A DNA stretch of 64,000 bases from Candidatus Aenigmatarchaeota archaeon (GCA_016932615.1 JAFGCN010000018.1:1-64000), one strand, 5' to 3'; counted from the first letter of the stretch, positions 1 through 9,243 are shown. Notes: generated from the sequence alone by a model not told the origin. Numbers and translations are program-made.

Positions 1-304
1 CAAAAAGAGAAAAGTATCTAAAATTCAAACCGGCACCAGGATTAAAAACCTGACTTATATTTCACCGGAGCGCCGCAATCCCCTCTTGTTGAGGTATCTC
101 TCACTCTTCTGTGCGTATTCCTGGGGGCATACGGCGAATCTGATCCTTCTGGATATGCGCTCATACACCTAAATGAAACCACCCCATATATTCTCCAATA
201 TTATATTGTATTACCCGTCATTTTTAGGGCGGCTCTTTCCAGAATCTTGGCTTTAGAAGGTTTTGCAAGATACTTTTATGCCCCCTAGGGCAAAATGCAA
301 AAAA

Positions 305-1000
305 ATGAAAATACTTGCTTTCTCGGACATACATGGAGAAGTTGGGGCGGTAAAAGTCCTTACTAAGCTTGTTAAAAACAACAAGTACGATGCGATAATA
401 TTTGCAGGCGACTTTTCGAGCTTTCACGAGGTCCAGGAAGTCTATGAAAAGACTATGAAGGAATTGTCAAAGCTAAAAGCCCCCTGCTATTATGTGTTTG
501 GAAACCGGGACAGGTCATTTGACCCGTTTGGAATCGGCATCTACGTCGAGCCGGAGCCAAAATACCCAAACCTTGTTTCCGACGACAAGATTGAAATCGG
601 GGAAGGCATCTGCATAACCGCAAACCCCAACCTTGTCGACGAAAGGACGATTTTTCTTGCCCACCGCGCCGAAAGATTCGTAAAGGAGGCGCTCCTCCAC
701 ATAGAGGGACACGTCCACGCGGGGATTGTCTACAAGAATTACATAAACCTCGGCTTTCTTTACAGGGACGACTTTCACGACGAAAAGCCAGGGCTTGGGT
801 GCTACTGGGAAATCACAATAGAAAGCGGCAAAATCGAAATTGAGTTCACAGGGCTCGGCCTCCTAAAGCCGATTTCCTGCCCTGTCCACAAGAAAGCAAA
901 GCTCTTCATACCGGAAGAGTGGACGGTCTGCCCCCTTTGCCTTGAAAAATATTACGAGATTGACTGGGCGCAGTTCTTCAGGGGAGAGGAAGGGTTCTAA
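305..1000 (+). CDS. calcineurin-like metallophosphoesterase with C-terminal zinc-ribbon-like tail
   Basis: The protein (231 aa from this ATG) opens with the metallophosphoesterase block SDIHGE, followed by GDFSSF, GNRD and, near residue 148, GHVHAG. These are the usual metal ligands of the calcineurin fold. The last 60 residues add paired cysteines (one CP-H pair, then CPLC), suggesting a small zinc site that the core family lacks. An upstream in-frame ATG at 263 would add 14 residues, but SDIH normally lies within about ten residues of the N-terminus, so 305 is preferred. The substrate cannot be read from sequence; relatives act on phosphodiesters or nucleotides. It is transcribed convergently with the secreted protein at 1035-3953. 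Confidence 0.85.
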   Translation: MKILAFSDIHGEVGAVKVLTKLVKNNKYDAIIFAGDFSSFHEVQEVYEKTMKELSKLKAPCYYVFGNRDRSFDPFGIGIYVEPEPKYPNLVSDDKIEIGEGICITANPNLVDERTIFLAHRAERFVKEALLHIEGHVHAGIVYKNYINLGFLYRDDFHDEKPGLGCYWEITIESGKIEIEFTGLGLLKPISCPVHKKAKLFIPEEWTVCPLCLEKYYEIDWAQFFRGEEGF

Positions 1001-1034
1001 AGGAAACCTGAATAATCCAGAACCGCCCATCCGG

Positions 1035-3953
1035 CTAAAACCTATCCCTAACCCCTTTGGTTGAATAAAACGCCCAGTCGTAGATTGCATAAACGAATAT
1101 GCTCATCCTGTCCATAATGCTTCCCTTTCTGAAATAATCTCGGAAATATTCGGGGCCAAACTTGTCCTCATCATAGCCCAGGCCATATTCCGAGTAGGAA
1201 AAGTTGTACAGGTATGAGTGCGGGTCGCATTCCTCATCGATGCGCCCATCGCAGTCATCATCTATCCAGTTGCATTCTTTTTCCGAAAACCCTGTCGGGA
1301 TGCATACCGGGTGCCTTAGGGCCCAGGCATCACTTGGGGTTATGAAGGTTACATTCGGGTTATTATAAAGCCGTTCAATGGTCTCAGTATAGATTTTCCA
1401 TTTTTCCTCATCCACTACAGAATTATTTTCCGGGTGCTCAAAATCCGGCTGGTGAACGTATAGAGGAATTACTTTCTTGCCGTTTATCTTTACCATCGGC
1501 AGGTCAGCCCGGTCATAAGACAGGACCTGGGCGATTATCTCGTCAGAAGTCTTGAAGGTCGTGTTTCTTCCGGCGCTTCCGTCTTGGGTGAAGCTAACTG
1601 CATACTGGTACATATCAGTATTTGCCGTTGATTCGACAGGCCCAAGCTCATCTACATAATAGACCCCAAAGCTTACCCTAAAGCCCATCTCCTCCAGGGC
1701 CTTCCTGATAGAAGGGCTCATGCGGCCATAAGGGGCAACATAGGTTGTTGGGAAACTTATTTCCTCGGGGTCTTTGCCAAGAATCGCCTTCATCCGGTTC
1801 AGGTAGGTGTGCCTTCCCGCCTCTATTATATACTTCTGAACCTTTGGGTCAAGGGTTTCAAGGTGCTTTTCGTATTCGTCCATCCGGTACCCCTTTTGCA
1901 TAAGCTCAATATTCTCGGCAAGGTACATCCTCCTAAAAACTTCCGAAAACTCGTAATTGTTTGGCTTCATGCTTTCAGGGAAAAAGCTGAATGCGACAGG
2001 AATCTGGTTTTTCTCGTAATATGCGGTGATATTGTCAAAAAAGTAATACCAAGACTTATCTGCAGTCCCATCAATGTTTCCGACATACGAGAGGATATAT
2101 ATCCTATTTTCACCTTCAATCTTACACTTGCTGCTGCACCCGTCTCCGTCATTTTCATTTCCGTCATCGCACTCTTCCCTGCCAAGATTAACCTTTCCAT
2201 CCCCGCATAACGGAGTGTCTGGAGATAAGCCGATTACCTCAACATGGACTGCATTTCCTGGCGGGATATTGAACAAAAAGTAATCCCTGCCGCCCTTTAT
2301 GGCTCTTGTTACTTGGGTAGGTTTTCCGTTCACAATCACATCCCCCCAGGCCTCGTTTCCTGTATAAATCATCAAGGTAAGTTCCTTATCAAAAATCCGG
2401 GTGTCAAGCGGGGAAACAACATCAAACTCCATCCTACCCTCGCCCCGGACAACATTCTCAATTCCGGCGGAATTTCTCTGCACAATGTACTTTGAAACCG
2501 AGCCAATGGTGTCCACCCAAAGGCCTTTATCAAGAAGGTAATCGAAAATCTCAGGATTGTCGCAGCTGTCGTGGTACACGTAATTTATCCATTCCTGGTG
2601 GTTCTCTGCCGTGTCTGCAAGGAGATAATAGTCTGGCGGGAGCTGTCCAAACCCAATCGAGTTGATGCTCTTAAATTCCATCATGTCCACGGGATTTTTC
2701 GAACCCATAACGTTCTTGTAATACCCCCTTGCAAAAAGATAGTAGTCTGAAAGCCATAGCTTGTACCTGGAGTTGGTAACTCCGCATGGCCAGGCAAAGG
2801 TAATCAGGTCCTCTGGAGGCATGCCTATTCCACCAATAATGTCCTGGCGGTTCAGTTCCTTGTCCTCCCTGAAAAAAGTCTCATTCAGGTCATACCTGCA
2901 GAGGTGGTACCTACTGTGCCCCCCAATCTCATGGCCATATTCATATACCCTCCTGAATAGTTCCCAATCTGACTCATTGTACTTGTCTGTATAGGCAAGG
3001 AAGTATGTGCCCTTAAGCCCTCTTTTTTCAAGCTCGCTGCTGCAGACCGCTTCAGCCCTCCCAAGAGTCATGTGGTAGCCATCATCATCGGAAATCGATG
3101 CTGCGCCTTCAGAGCAGTTTTGCCAGTTGCATATCTGGATAAAGGGTGCGCTTGAATCCCTGAAACTGAACCTATGCATCACAGAATAAGGGTTTTCCTT
3201 GCCGCTTTTTCCCCTGCATTTGTAATAGACAGAAACTTCGCCCATTTTTGCGGGCTTGTCCATCGCATAAGAATGAATCCTGCCCTCCAAAGTCTCCATC
3301 TTTTGGCCCTCCCCAAAATCAAAGCCGCTACTGAAGCTAAACTCGCACTCAGAAGCTATGTCTGTAGACACCCTTATCTTAAGATTGCCTGAAGAACTGC
3401 CAATTATTGCATCCTGAGCCGGGCTTACAGGAGTGATTTTTGGGAAAGACTCGCTGCTTCCACAAAACTGCACCGCGTCAATTGCAGACCAAGCCCAGGC
3501 GCAGGGCTGAACCTTTATCTTGCTTGTCTTGAAGTCGAGCTCCCCGTAATCGTATCTAACTGTGCAGTTACGGCCGACCCCTCTTTCATCGACACCCTTG
3601 CCTACAAGATACCAGTCATCCCCCCTCAAAAACCAAATCTTATTGATGCAAAGGTCATAATCTCCATAAATCCTAAGGCCCTCAGGGTAAACCGGCTCAT
3701 TAAACGAAAAGACAATTTGCGCAGAAAGGTTCCAGCTTTGCTTCTCCCAGGAAGCGTGGTCTATTGGCGCTGTGCCGCAGTCCAGGTCAGAGTCCGGAGC
3801 CCCTATTGCGTATTTTGCCTCATGGCCTAAAAGCTCGCTTGTCGCATCTGCGAAAAGCGCATACTGGCAGGTTTCCCCTGCATTTGCTGGAGACAGGCAA
3901 ACCACAAATATTGCCAGAATAAGCAATTCCCGAAATCCTGCCCTTTCTTTCAT
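1035..3953 (-). CDS. large secreted protein with two polysaccharide-deacetylase-like regions
   Basis: A 972-aa protein with an N-terminal signal peptide (hydrophobic residues about 9-25, AxA-like end), predicted extracellular. After a Cys-containing beta-rich N-terminal region, a NodB-like region near residues 280-500 carries HEIGGHSRYH, the metal-binding His pair of polysaccharide deacetylases. Around residue 600 is a Cys-rich segment CGDGK...EECDDGNENDGDGC (DUF4215/Myxococcus-type repeat). A second deacetylase-like region spans about 630-880. A final Cys-rich segment ends in DDDCDGRIDEECD. Deacetylation of surface glycan is inferred from the fold; the first catalytic Asp of each region was not verified. 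It is the most downstream gene of the surface-polysaccharide cluster. Confidence 0.75.
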   Translation of the reverse strand: MKERAGFRELLILAIFVVCLSPANAGETCQYALFADATSELLGHEAKYAIGAPDSDLDCGTAPIDHASWEKQSWNLSAQIVFSFNEPVYPEGLRIYGDYDLCINKIWFLRGDDWYLVGKGVDERGVGRNCTVRYDYGELDFKTSKIKVQPCAWAWSAIDAVQFCGSSESFPKITPVSPAQDAIIGSSSGNLKIRVSTDIASECEFSFSSGFDFGEGQKMETLEGRIHSYAMDKPAKMGEVSVYYKCRGKSGKENPYSVMHRFSFRDSSAPFIQICNWQNCSEGAASISDDDGYHMTLGRAEAVCSSELEKRGLKGTYFLAYTDKYNESDWELFRRVYEYGHEIGGHSRYHLCRYDLNETFFREDKELNRQDIIGGIGMPPEDLITFAWPCGVTNSRYKLWLSDYYLFARGYYKNVMGSKNPVDMMEFKSINSIGFGQLPPDYYLLADTAENHQEWINYVYHDSCDNPEIFDYLLDKGLWVDTIGSVSKYIVQRNSAGIENVVRGEGRMEFDVVSPLDTRIFDKELTLMIYTGNEAWGDVIVNGKPTQVTRAIKGGRDYFLFNIPPGNAVHVEVIGLSPDTPLCGDGKVNLGREECDDGNENDGDGCSSKCKIEGENRIYILSYVGNIDGTADKSWYYFFDNITAYYEKNQIPVAFSFFPESMKPNNYEFSEVFRRMYLAENIELMQKGYRMDEYEKHLETLDPKVQKYIIEAGRHTYLNRMKAILGKDPEEISFPTTYVAPYGRMSPSIRKALEEMGFRVSFGVYYVDELGPVESTANTDMYQYAVSFTQDGSAGRNTTFKTSDEIIAQVLSYDRADLPMVKINGKKVIPLYVHQPDFEHPENNSVVDEEKWKIYTETIERLYNNPNVTFITPSDAWALRHPVCIPTGFSEKECNWIDDDCDGRIDEECDPHSYLYNFSYSEYGLGYDEDKFGPEYFRDYFRKGSIMDRMSIFVYAIYDWAFYSTKGVRDRF

Positions 3954-3983
3954 AAGTGAAAATGAAATAAGGTATTAAGCCGC

Positions 3984-4700
3984 TCAGCCAGGATACCTTA
4001 CCATTATAGTCACATTTCTCATGAGAAATGATTCAGGGCCCTGTTCAACTGAGCTTTGCATCCCCACATAGACATCAATTTTCTTCCCTTTCTCGCCGTG
4101 AAAAGTGTCACCAGTATGGAAAACCTTTGACTCCAAAAGCTCATTAACCCACGGCTCGTTATTCGCTGAATCTTTACCGAGGTCCAGAAATATTATTTCA
4201 GTTCCCTTTGGAAGCGGCGGGTTTACTGCAACGCTTGGCTTATCCCCCGTCCAGGGCACAAGCTCATTTTGGTAAGCCCCAATCGAACGTTTTTCCAGAT
4301 AGTAGGTTTTTCCGTCATCAAGCTGATAATCGTAATGCAGGTATTGCCCGGAGTTATTTATTTCGTCCCCTTTTCCAGAGCCGTCCACCATTGCCTGCTC
4401 CAAAAAGTCCTCCCTGTAAAAGCCAAGGGAATTTCCAAACTCGTCAAATACCTCCACCTTCTTCCCACTGTACAGCCGCTCATCCAGGTTTTGGTAAGAA
4501 GTAACTGTCCAGCCACTGGAAACTTCATACCTGCCAGAAACTTCCGGTACCTCCCTTAATACAATAACGGGGCTGCTATCTGCGCCATCTAAATCCAATA
4601 CTGGGGCCGCTACTGACAGAATTATTGCTAAAACAATTGCTGCGCCCAGAACAATAAGCATATTGCCTGATGGCCCAAAATATTTTTTTGACCTCCCCAT
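3984..4700 (-). CDS. membrane-anchored protein with 3D-domain-like C-terminus
   Basis: A 238-aa protein with one N-terminal transmembrane helix (about residues 13-33) and the remainder predicted outside. The C-terminal third contains IIFLDLG, HTGDTF and KKIDVYVG, arranged like the Asp-rich 3D domain of MltA/YabE-type wall hydrolases and RlpA-like beta barrels. That assignment rests on motif spacing only. It lies between the secreted deacetylase-like protein and a sugar aminotransferase, all on the same strand, consistent with a cell-envelope role. No enzymatic activity is claimed. Confidence 0.6.
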   Translation of the reverse strand: MGRSKKYFGPSGNMLIVLGAAIVLAIILSVAAPVLDLDGADSSPVIVLREVPEVSGRYEVSSGWTVTSYQNLDERLYSGKKVEVFDEFGNSLGFYREDFLEQAMVDGSGKGDEINNSGQYLHYDYQLDDGKTYYLEKRSIGAYQNELVPWTGDKPSVAVNPPLPKGTEIIFLDLGKDSANNEPWVNELLESKVFHTGDTFHGEKGKKIDVYVGMQSSVEQGPESFLMRNVTIMVRYPG

Positions 4701-4730
4701 AATATTTATGTTAACTGTGCAGAAAATGCC

Positions 4731-5792
4731 TTATATTGGCTTACTGAGGAAAGAGCGTGTTGCCCTGAGGGAAGTTTCCACTGCGCTTATTTCTTCCTCT
4801 GACATCGAAGGGTAAATTGGAACCGAGACTGCCCTCCCTTGGGCCTTTTCGGTATTTGGAAAAATCCTGGCATTAAGCCCAAGGTAGCTGTGGAGAGGCC
4901 TGAAAATCGGCCTTGCGCACATCACTCCTCTCCTGCCCATTTCCCCGATGAAATTTTCCGGGTCTTCAACCTCCACAACATACCTGAAGCATATGCTCCC
5001 TTCAGCCCTTTTTGGCGCCCGCCCAAACTCCTTAATAATCTTGTCATAGCGGGCTGCAATGGCCCTTCTTTTTTTTATAAAAGAGCCAAGCATTTTTAGC
5101 TGGCTTCTTCCCAGGGCCGCCTGAAAGTCAGTCATTGCCATATTGTAAGATACGAGGTAGCTTTCCCTCCCGTCATATTGCGTCATGTCTCTGAGTTTTT
5201 CAAGAATCTCTTTTGAGTGGGTTGTCACCATCCCGCCCTGCCCGGTGGTAAAGACCTTTGTCGCGTAAAATGAAAAAATCGACAGCTTTCCAAAGCTTCC
5301 AATCTTCTTTCCTTTAAACTCTCCCCCTACCGACTGGGCGCAGTCCTCGATTATCGGGACTTTTAGCTTAAGGAATTTATCAATCCTTGCTGGAGACCCA
5401 AACATGTGCGGGACAATTACTGCCTTTGTTTTTGAAGTAATTTTGCTCTCAACCGAGTCGGGGCTGATATTGTATCCTTCCTCCTCAATATCCGCTAAAA
5501 CTGGCCTTGCGCCAGCAAGGTTTATTGCACTTAATACTGATGCGCAGACGTAGCTTGGAAGAATAACCTCATCGCCTTTTTTTATGCCAAGGGCTTTCAG
5601 CGAAAGAAAAAGCGCATTTGTGCCGGAGTTTACCGCAACTCCCCCAAGCGACCCGATATATCTGCTAAGCTCTTTTTCAAAAAATCCTGTTTCCTCCCCT
5701 GTCGCGATTTTTCCTCCCCGAAGGTTTGAGGCGGCTTTCTGCACATCATCTTCGCTTATTGTTGGCCTCGAGTGGGGAATTATTCGTTTCAT
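4731..5792 (-). CDS. DegT/DnrJ/EryC1/StrS-family PLP-dependent sugar aminotransferase
   Basis: A 353-aa protein matching the length of sugar aminotransferases that convert keto-sugar nucleotides to amino sugars. Visible features are the substrate/PLP loop NSGTNALFLSLKALGI, VEDCAQS-type IIEDCAQSVGG (PLP ring contact), and the Schiff-base lysine in FSFYATK (Lys179) followed by TTGQGGMVTT. Its stop lies next to the 3D-domain protein and its start is 2 bp from the creatininase-like gene upstream, so co-transcription is likely. It would supply amino sugars for the neighbouring glycosyltransferase and acetyltransferase. The exact sugar cannot be predicted. Confidence 0.9.
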   Translation of the reverse strand: MKRIIPHSRPTISEDDVQKAASNLRGGKIATGEETGFFEKELSRYIGSLGGVAVNSGTNALFLSLKALGIKKGDEVILPSYVCASVLSAINLAGARPVLADIEEEGYNISPDSVESKITSKTKAVIVPHMFGSPARIDKFLKLKVPIIEDCAQSVGGEFKGKKIGSFGKLSIFSFYATKVFTTGQGGMVTTHSKEILEKLRDMTQYDGRESYLVSYNMAMTDFQAALGRSQLKMLGSFIKKRRAIAARYDKIIKEFGRAPKRAEGSICFRYVVEVEDPENFIGEMGRRGVMCARPIFRPLHSYLGLNARIFPNTEKAQGRAVSVPIYPSMSEEEISAVETSLRATRSFLSKPI

Positions 5793-5794
5793 AA

Positions 5795-6580
5795 TTATCC
5801 TTCTATTGCCTTAACAACTTCAGCCATAAATCCCTCATAAATCTCCCTGCCCCTCCTGCTGTCAACGTGAATTTTCCCTTCTGCCAAAAAATCCAGTATC
5901 CGGCTTTCTTTTGCGTACCTTCCAAGCACCCAAAAATCCTTTCCGTACTTTCTCTCGCTATCTTCGAGAAACCAGAAACCCGAAAGGCCTAATAACGGAG
6001 GCCATCTTCTCAGGGCTTCTTCAGGGCCTTTCTCTTTTGCAAATTTGTGGATTTCCCTCAAGCCCCCCTCTTTGAAGTGCCCAAGGTATTTCAGCAAAGA
6101 ATGCTCCTCGTCACCAGCATGCATGCCAAATTCTTCCCCAGGAAAAACGCAGGCAGTTTCTATTCCAATCTTTTTCTGGATAATGCCTCCAAAATCGCCA
6201 GGGATTCCTCCATGCCCAACCACAATGACTATCCTTAGGCCCTCCCCTCCAAACAGGCTTCCCTTTTGCAGTATTCTTGCATTTTCCTCAACTACGGACT
6301 TCACAAATTTAAGGGACAGGGCGTAAAACTTTTCGAGTGGAAGGTATGCCGGCGCCCAGGATTTTGCGATATCTCCCACCCCGTCTGTAGTGAATGGAAT
6401 GTGCCCCGCATAAATTGCACCCGTTCTCCTGGCCGCATCAGTTGCAGCAGTCATGGCAAAAAAGGAATCGGTATCATGAAACAGCGCGGGCCCATGAGCT
6501 TCCCCGCCATTCCCGATGCTAAAGACAAGAACATTTGAGTTCTTCTGCCTTGCCAGCATCTCGCCATACTTGACGCCCAT
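5795..6580 (-). CDS. creatininase-family metal-dependent amidohydrolase (copy 1)
   Basis: A 261-aa protein of the creatininase fold. The N-terminal metal block GNGGEAHGPALFHDTDS corresponds to the family ExHGxHLPxxTD motif, GHIPFTTDGVG follows, and VVGHGGIPGDFGG matches the conserved GHGGN-like loop. FGMHAGDEEHSLL supplies the AGxxET-type motif, here DEEHS. Family members hydrolyse cyclic amides or the terminal residue of a peptide (creatininase, FAPy deformylase ArfB, MftE). It is clearly paralogous to the gene immediately upstream (3 bp away), and both retain the metal ligands. The sugar-modification context suggests a small-molecule amide, but that is inference. Confidence 0.8.
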   Translation of the reverse strand: MGVKYGEMLARQKNSNVLVFSIGNGGEAHGPALFHDTDSFFAMTAATDAARRTGAIYAGHIPFTTDGVGDIAKSWAPAYLPLEKFYALSLKFVKSVVEENARILQKGSLFGGEGLRIVIVVGHGGIPGDFGGIIQKKIGIETACVFPGEEFGMHAGDEEHSLLKYLGHFKEGGLREIHKFAKEKGPEEALRRWPPLLGLSGFWFLEDSERKYGKDFWVLGRYAKESRILDFLAEGKIHVDSRRGREIYEGFMAEVVKAIEG

Positions 6581-6582
6581 AA

Positions 6583-7380
6583 TTAGCTTTCAATTGCCTT
6601 AACAACATCACTTACAAAACCTTCGTACGCCTTCTGGCCTTTCTGGGCATCGATGCGCAGGTTTTTGTCCTGTAAAAAAGCCTCGACCCGCTCAACCTTC
6701 CCCGGCCTCCTGAGCATCTGGAAGTCATCTATATCAAAGCCATCAAGAGCGTAAGGATGCCTTTTCTTGACCTCATCGAAAATTCCTTCATCGTACCAAT
6801 AGCCGGAAAGCCCAAAAAGCTGAGGCCATCTGGCCAGCGCTTCCCTTGGTTCCCTCTGGGCGGTTTCCTGAACCTCGTCCAGGCCCTCCTTGCTGAAATA
6901 GTCCAGGTAAACCATCAGTGAATGCTCTTCGTCGCCCGCGTGCATTCCAAAATCCGCCCCGGGGAAAACGCACTTTGCATCCACCCCAAGCGCTTCATGT
7001 ATGACTGTTTCAAGCTCCCTTGGGATGCCGCCATGGCCTGCAACGATAACCACCTCGGGCTTCCTGCCGGAAATTCCCTGATAATATTCCACAATCGGCT
7101 TAAGGAAGCCCAAAGTGGAGCTGTAGAAGTCCTCAACTGGAAGGTACGCTGGCATCCAGGCCCTGGCAGCTTCGCCGACACGGTCTGTCGTGTAAGGTAT
7201 GCGGCCGGCATAACGCGCGCCCGTTTTTTCCGCTGCCTCTATCGCAGCAGAAGTTGCAACATAAGAATCAGTATCCTCATACAATGCGCCGCCATGGCAT
7301 TCGCTTTCGTTTCCCATGCTAAACACCAAAGTCTCGGTATGCCCCAATTCCCTTAACATCTCCCCATAGGCGTCTTTCAT
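6583..7380 (-). CDS. creatininase-family metal-dependent amidohydrolase (copy 2)
   Basis: A 265-aa paralogue of the preceding gene. The metal block reads GNESECHGGALYEDTDS, the second GRIPYTTDRVGE, the Gly-rich loop VVAGHGGIPRELE, and the distal motif FGMHAGDEEHSLM. Identity with copy 1 is highest around these motifs and in the C-terminal KAYEGFVSDVVKAIE segment, indicating tandem duplication and divergence. Its start overlaps the GNAT gene stop by 4 bp, so translational coupling is likely. Both copies keeping all putative metal ligands argues for two active enzymes or a heteromer. Confidence 0.8.
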   Translation of the reverse strand: MKDAYGEMLRELGHTETLVFSMGNESECHGGALYEDTDSYVATSAAIEAAEKTGARYAGRIPYTTDRVGEAARAWMPAYLPVEDFYSSTLGFLKPIVEYYQGISGRKPEVVIVAGHGGIPRELETVIHEALGVDAKCVFPGADFGMHAGDEEHSLMVYLDYFSKEGLDEVQETAQREPREALARWPQLFGLSGYWYDEGIFDEVKKRHPYALDGFDIDDFQMLRRPGKVERVEAFLQDKNLRIDAQKGQKAYEGFVSDVVKAIES

Positions 7381-7889
7381 ATTTCTTTATCCCCCAAATC
7401 CAAAAACCTTTCGTAAACCACCCTCATAAGCCCATCGGTTCCCGGGACAGTGCCCATCCTGGTGTAGCCCTGGCCTTCGTAAAGCATATTTGCCGCATTG
7501 TTTCCCGTCAGGGCCTTAAGCTCAAGGCGCCGTATGCCTTCCTTTTTGCATGCTTCGATATATAGCTCAAGCAGCTTTTTTCCAATTCCCGTTCTGCGTT
7601 GCTCTGAGCCCACAACAATCTTGTTAACCCTTGACGTAACCTCGTCAAACCTGGAGCCAATAATATAGCCCACAACACGCCCATCGATTTCAGCGGCAAA
7701 GCTTAGTTTCCACTTAAGGGGAATCTCCATAAGGAAGTTCTCCCTCGTCCAGGGAGTTTCGCCAAGGGCGGTCCAGTTGCACTCAAGCGCGAAAAAATCC
7801 TTCTCGTGCCTGATAAAATACTCTCTTGTAAGCTTCACAAAAGCCACTTTTTCGCTATGATTGGTTCCAGTTTTAATAGTAATCACCAT
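7377..7889 (-). CDS. GNAT-family N-acetyltransferase
   Basis: A 170-aa protein with the GNAT core: VVGYIIGSRF (beta4), the acetyl-CoA pyrophosphate loop QRRTGIGKKLLELYI (R/Q-x-x-G-x-G/A), and LELKALTGNNAANMLYEGQGY (motif B, NxxAxxLY). It starts 20 bp downstream of an archaeal TATA element and is the first gene of a run continuing through both creatininase paralogues and the DegT aminotransferase. N-acetylation of the amino sugar made by the aminotransferase is a reasonable inference, but protein or small-molecule acetylation is equally compatible with sequence alone. Confidence 0.85.
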   Translation of the reverse strand: MVITIKTGTNHSEKVAFVKLTREYFIRHEKDFFALECNWTALGETPWTRENFLMEIPLKWKLSFAAEIDGRVVGYIIGSRFDEVTSRVNKIVVGSEQRRTGIGKKLLELYIEACKKEGIRRLELKALTGNNAANMLYEGQGYTRMGTVPGTDGLMRVVYERFLDLGDKEI

Positions 7890-7908
7890 AATATAGTTAT
7901 ACCATCAT

Positions 7909-7918
7909 TATATATTTC
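7909..7918 (-). promoter_or_regulatory. archaeal TATA-box promoter for the GNAT-creatininase-DegT operon
   Basis: On the minus strand, AAATATATAA is centred about 24 nt upstream of the GNAT start codon at 7889, the normal TATA-to-TSS distance for a leaderless archaeal transcript. No ribosome-binding site is visible between it and the ATG. Confidence 0.55.
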
Positions 7919-7939
7919 TATCCATAAATCTACAAGGAG

Positions 7940-9232
7940 TTACCACTTATTTCCCCAGTTTTTGCTCCTTCCCGTAAGAACCTCCAGCAAGACCCCGGAA
8001 AAGGACAGTATCCAAAGGGCGGAACTAAGGAACTTGAAGGCCATTATATGGTGATAATGGCGCGCGGTGTGCAGAAGCTCCCAAGGTATCTTCCTGGAGT
8101 CCCCTGAAAGCGCGGGCCCAAGCACCGGCGCGACGAAGGTAAGTGTAGTATCCCCTATCAGAAAATATGCTGCGTAAAGCGGATAAAAATAAAGGAGAAA
8201 CGGAAAAAGCAATACCCCAACAGTATACACCGTAGCTTCTATCAGGCCGGGAAGGACGCTTAGGTATGCCAGCGACTTTGCTTTCGACCTCGGTCCAAAA
8301 ATGCCCCTGCGTGTGTATATCACCTGCCAGGTTCCCTTGTACCACCGGTAGCTTTGCCGCAGCTGCCTTTGAAGGGTCGGGACATCCCCCGTGCTTACTA
8401 TTGCGTCAGGCGCAAAGCTGATTTTGTATCCTTCTTCCTGCATCTTCCAGGTGTATGCCGTGTCCTCGGTCTGGACGTTCGTGGGTATAGGGATTTTCCT
8501 TGCAATCTCAGAGCGGACCATAAACGAAGCCCCGCAGACGACGAAAACTCCCCGCCGGTAGCTTTGGGCGCTCTTCCTGAACTTGCTTATCCGGTTAATC
8601 CATTCTTTTCCAAAGTGGAAATATTTTGCGGCCCGGTTTTTGGGAGGTTTTACATATCCAAAAGAGGTTACAGCCGCAGCCCCCTCCAACTCAATGCTTT
8701 CTACAAGCTTTCGTATAGTCCCGGAATGGAGTTTCAGCCCTGAATCAACAAAATAGACATACTCTCCCAGCTTTACTCCGGGGTCCCTTACAAGGGCGTT
8801 CAGCTTCTCTGATTTTGAGGTTATGCCCTTCCTGGACCAGTAATAGATTGCAGGAAACTCCTTCCTGAATCGGGCCAAGATGTTCTCCAGCTTTTCAACC
8901 TCTTCCCAGGTGTTATCCAGGTTTGAGTCCGAGACATAGATGTTCTTTATCGGGTAGTCCTGGCGAAGAACACTCCTTATCGACTTCTCGATAATTCCTG
9001 ATTCCCTGTGGGCAGAAATTACCACAGTAACTTCTCCCGCCTCACTAATGCTAACCCTGCCTGAAGGCCTCAGCTCTCCTTTCAGGTAGCCAGTGCCCTT
9101 TGGCTTAAGGGAAATTTTTCTGGATTTGACCCGGATATGATGGCAGGCCAAAGTCAAAACATCTATTGTAAGCGTTATAGGAAGCACAGCAAAAGGGACC
9201 GCAAGAAGCGCCAATAGTGCAGATAGGGACAT
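7940..9232 (-). CDS. membrane-bound family 2 glycosyltransferase
   Basis: A 430-aa protein with one N-terminal membrane helix (about 3-28), a cytosolic GT-A domain and several C-terminal helices. GT2 processive hallmarks are visible: VVISAHRESG at the nucleotide-binding strand, VSDSNLDNT, the metal-binding YFVDSGLKL, EDTAYTWKM (catalytic-base region) and QLRQSYRWYKGTWQ (the QxxRW acceptor motif). This arrangement matches cellulose, hyaluronan or poly-N-acetylglucosamine-type synthases. The C-terminal TM segments probably form the export channel. It is co-directional with the WbqC-like and PIG-L deacetylase genes upstream (11 and 8 bp spacing), so a secreted or lipid-linked amino-sugar polymer is plausible. 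Confidence 0.88.
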   Translation of the reverse strand: MSLSALLALLAVPFAVLPITLTIDVLTLACHHIRVKSRKISLKPKGTGYLKGELRPSGRVSISEAGEVTVVISAHRESGIIEKSIRSVLRQDYPIKNIYVSDSNLDNTWEEVEKLENILARFRKEFPAIYYWSRKGITSKSEKLNALVRDPGVKLGEYVYFVDSGLKLHSGTIRKLVESIELEGAAAVTSFGYVKPPKNRAAKYFHFGKEWINRISKFRKSAQSYRRGVFVVCGASFMVRSEIARKIPIPTNVQTEDTAYTWKMQEEGYKISFAPDAIVSTGDVPTLQRQLRQSYRWYKGTWQVIYTRRGIFGPRSKAKSLAYLSVLPGLIEATVYTVGVLLFPFLLYFYPLYAAYFLIGDTTLTFVAPVLGPALSGDSRKIPWELLHTARHYHHIMAFKFLSSALWILSFSGVLLEVLTGRSKNWGNKW

Positions 9233-9243
9233 TATCTGGCCCC

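Noticed and set aside
55-168. 37-codon GTG-started frame on the minus strand in the first 262 bases
   Set aside because: A stop lies immediately before the GTG, no promoter is placed correctly, and no family is recognised. The A/T-rich part at 185-215 may instead be promoter sequence for the phosphoesterase.
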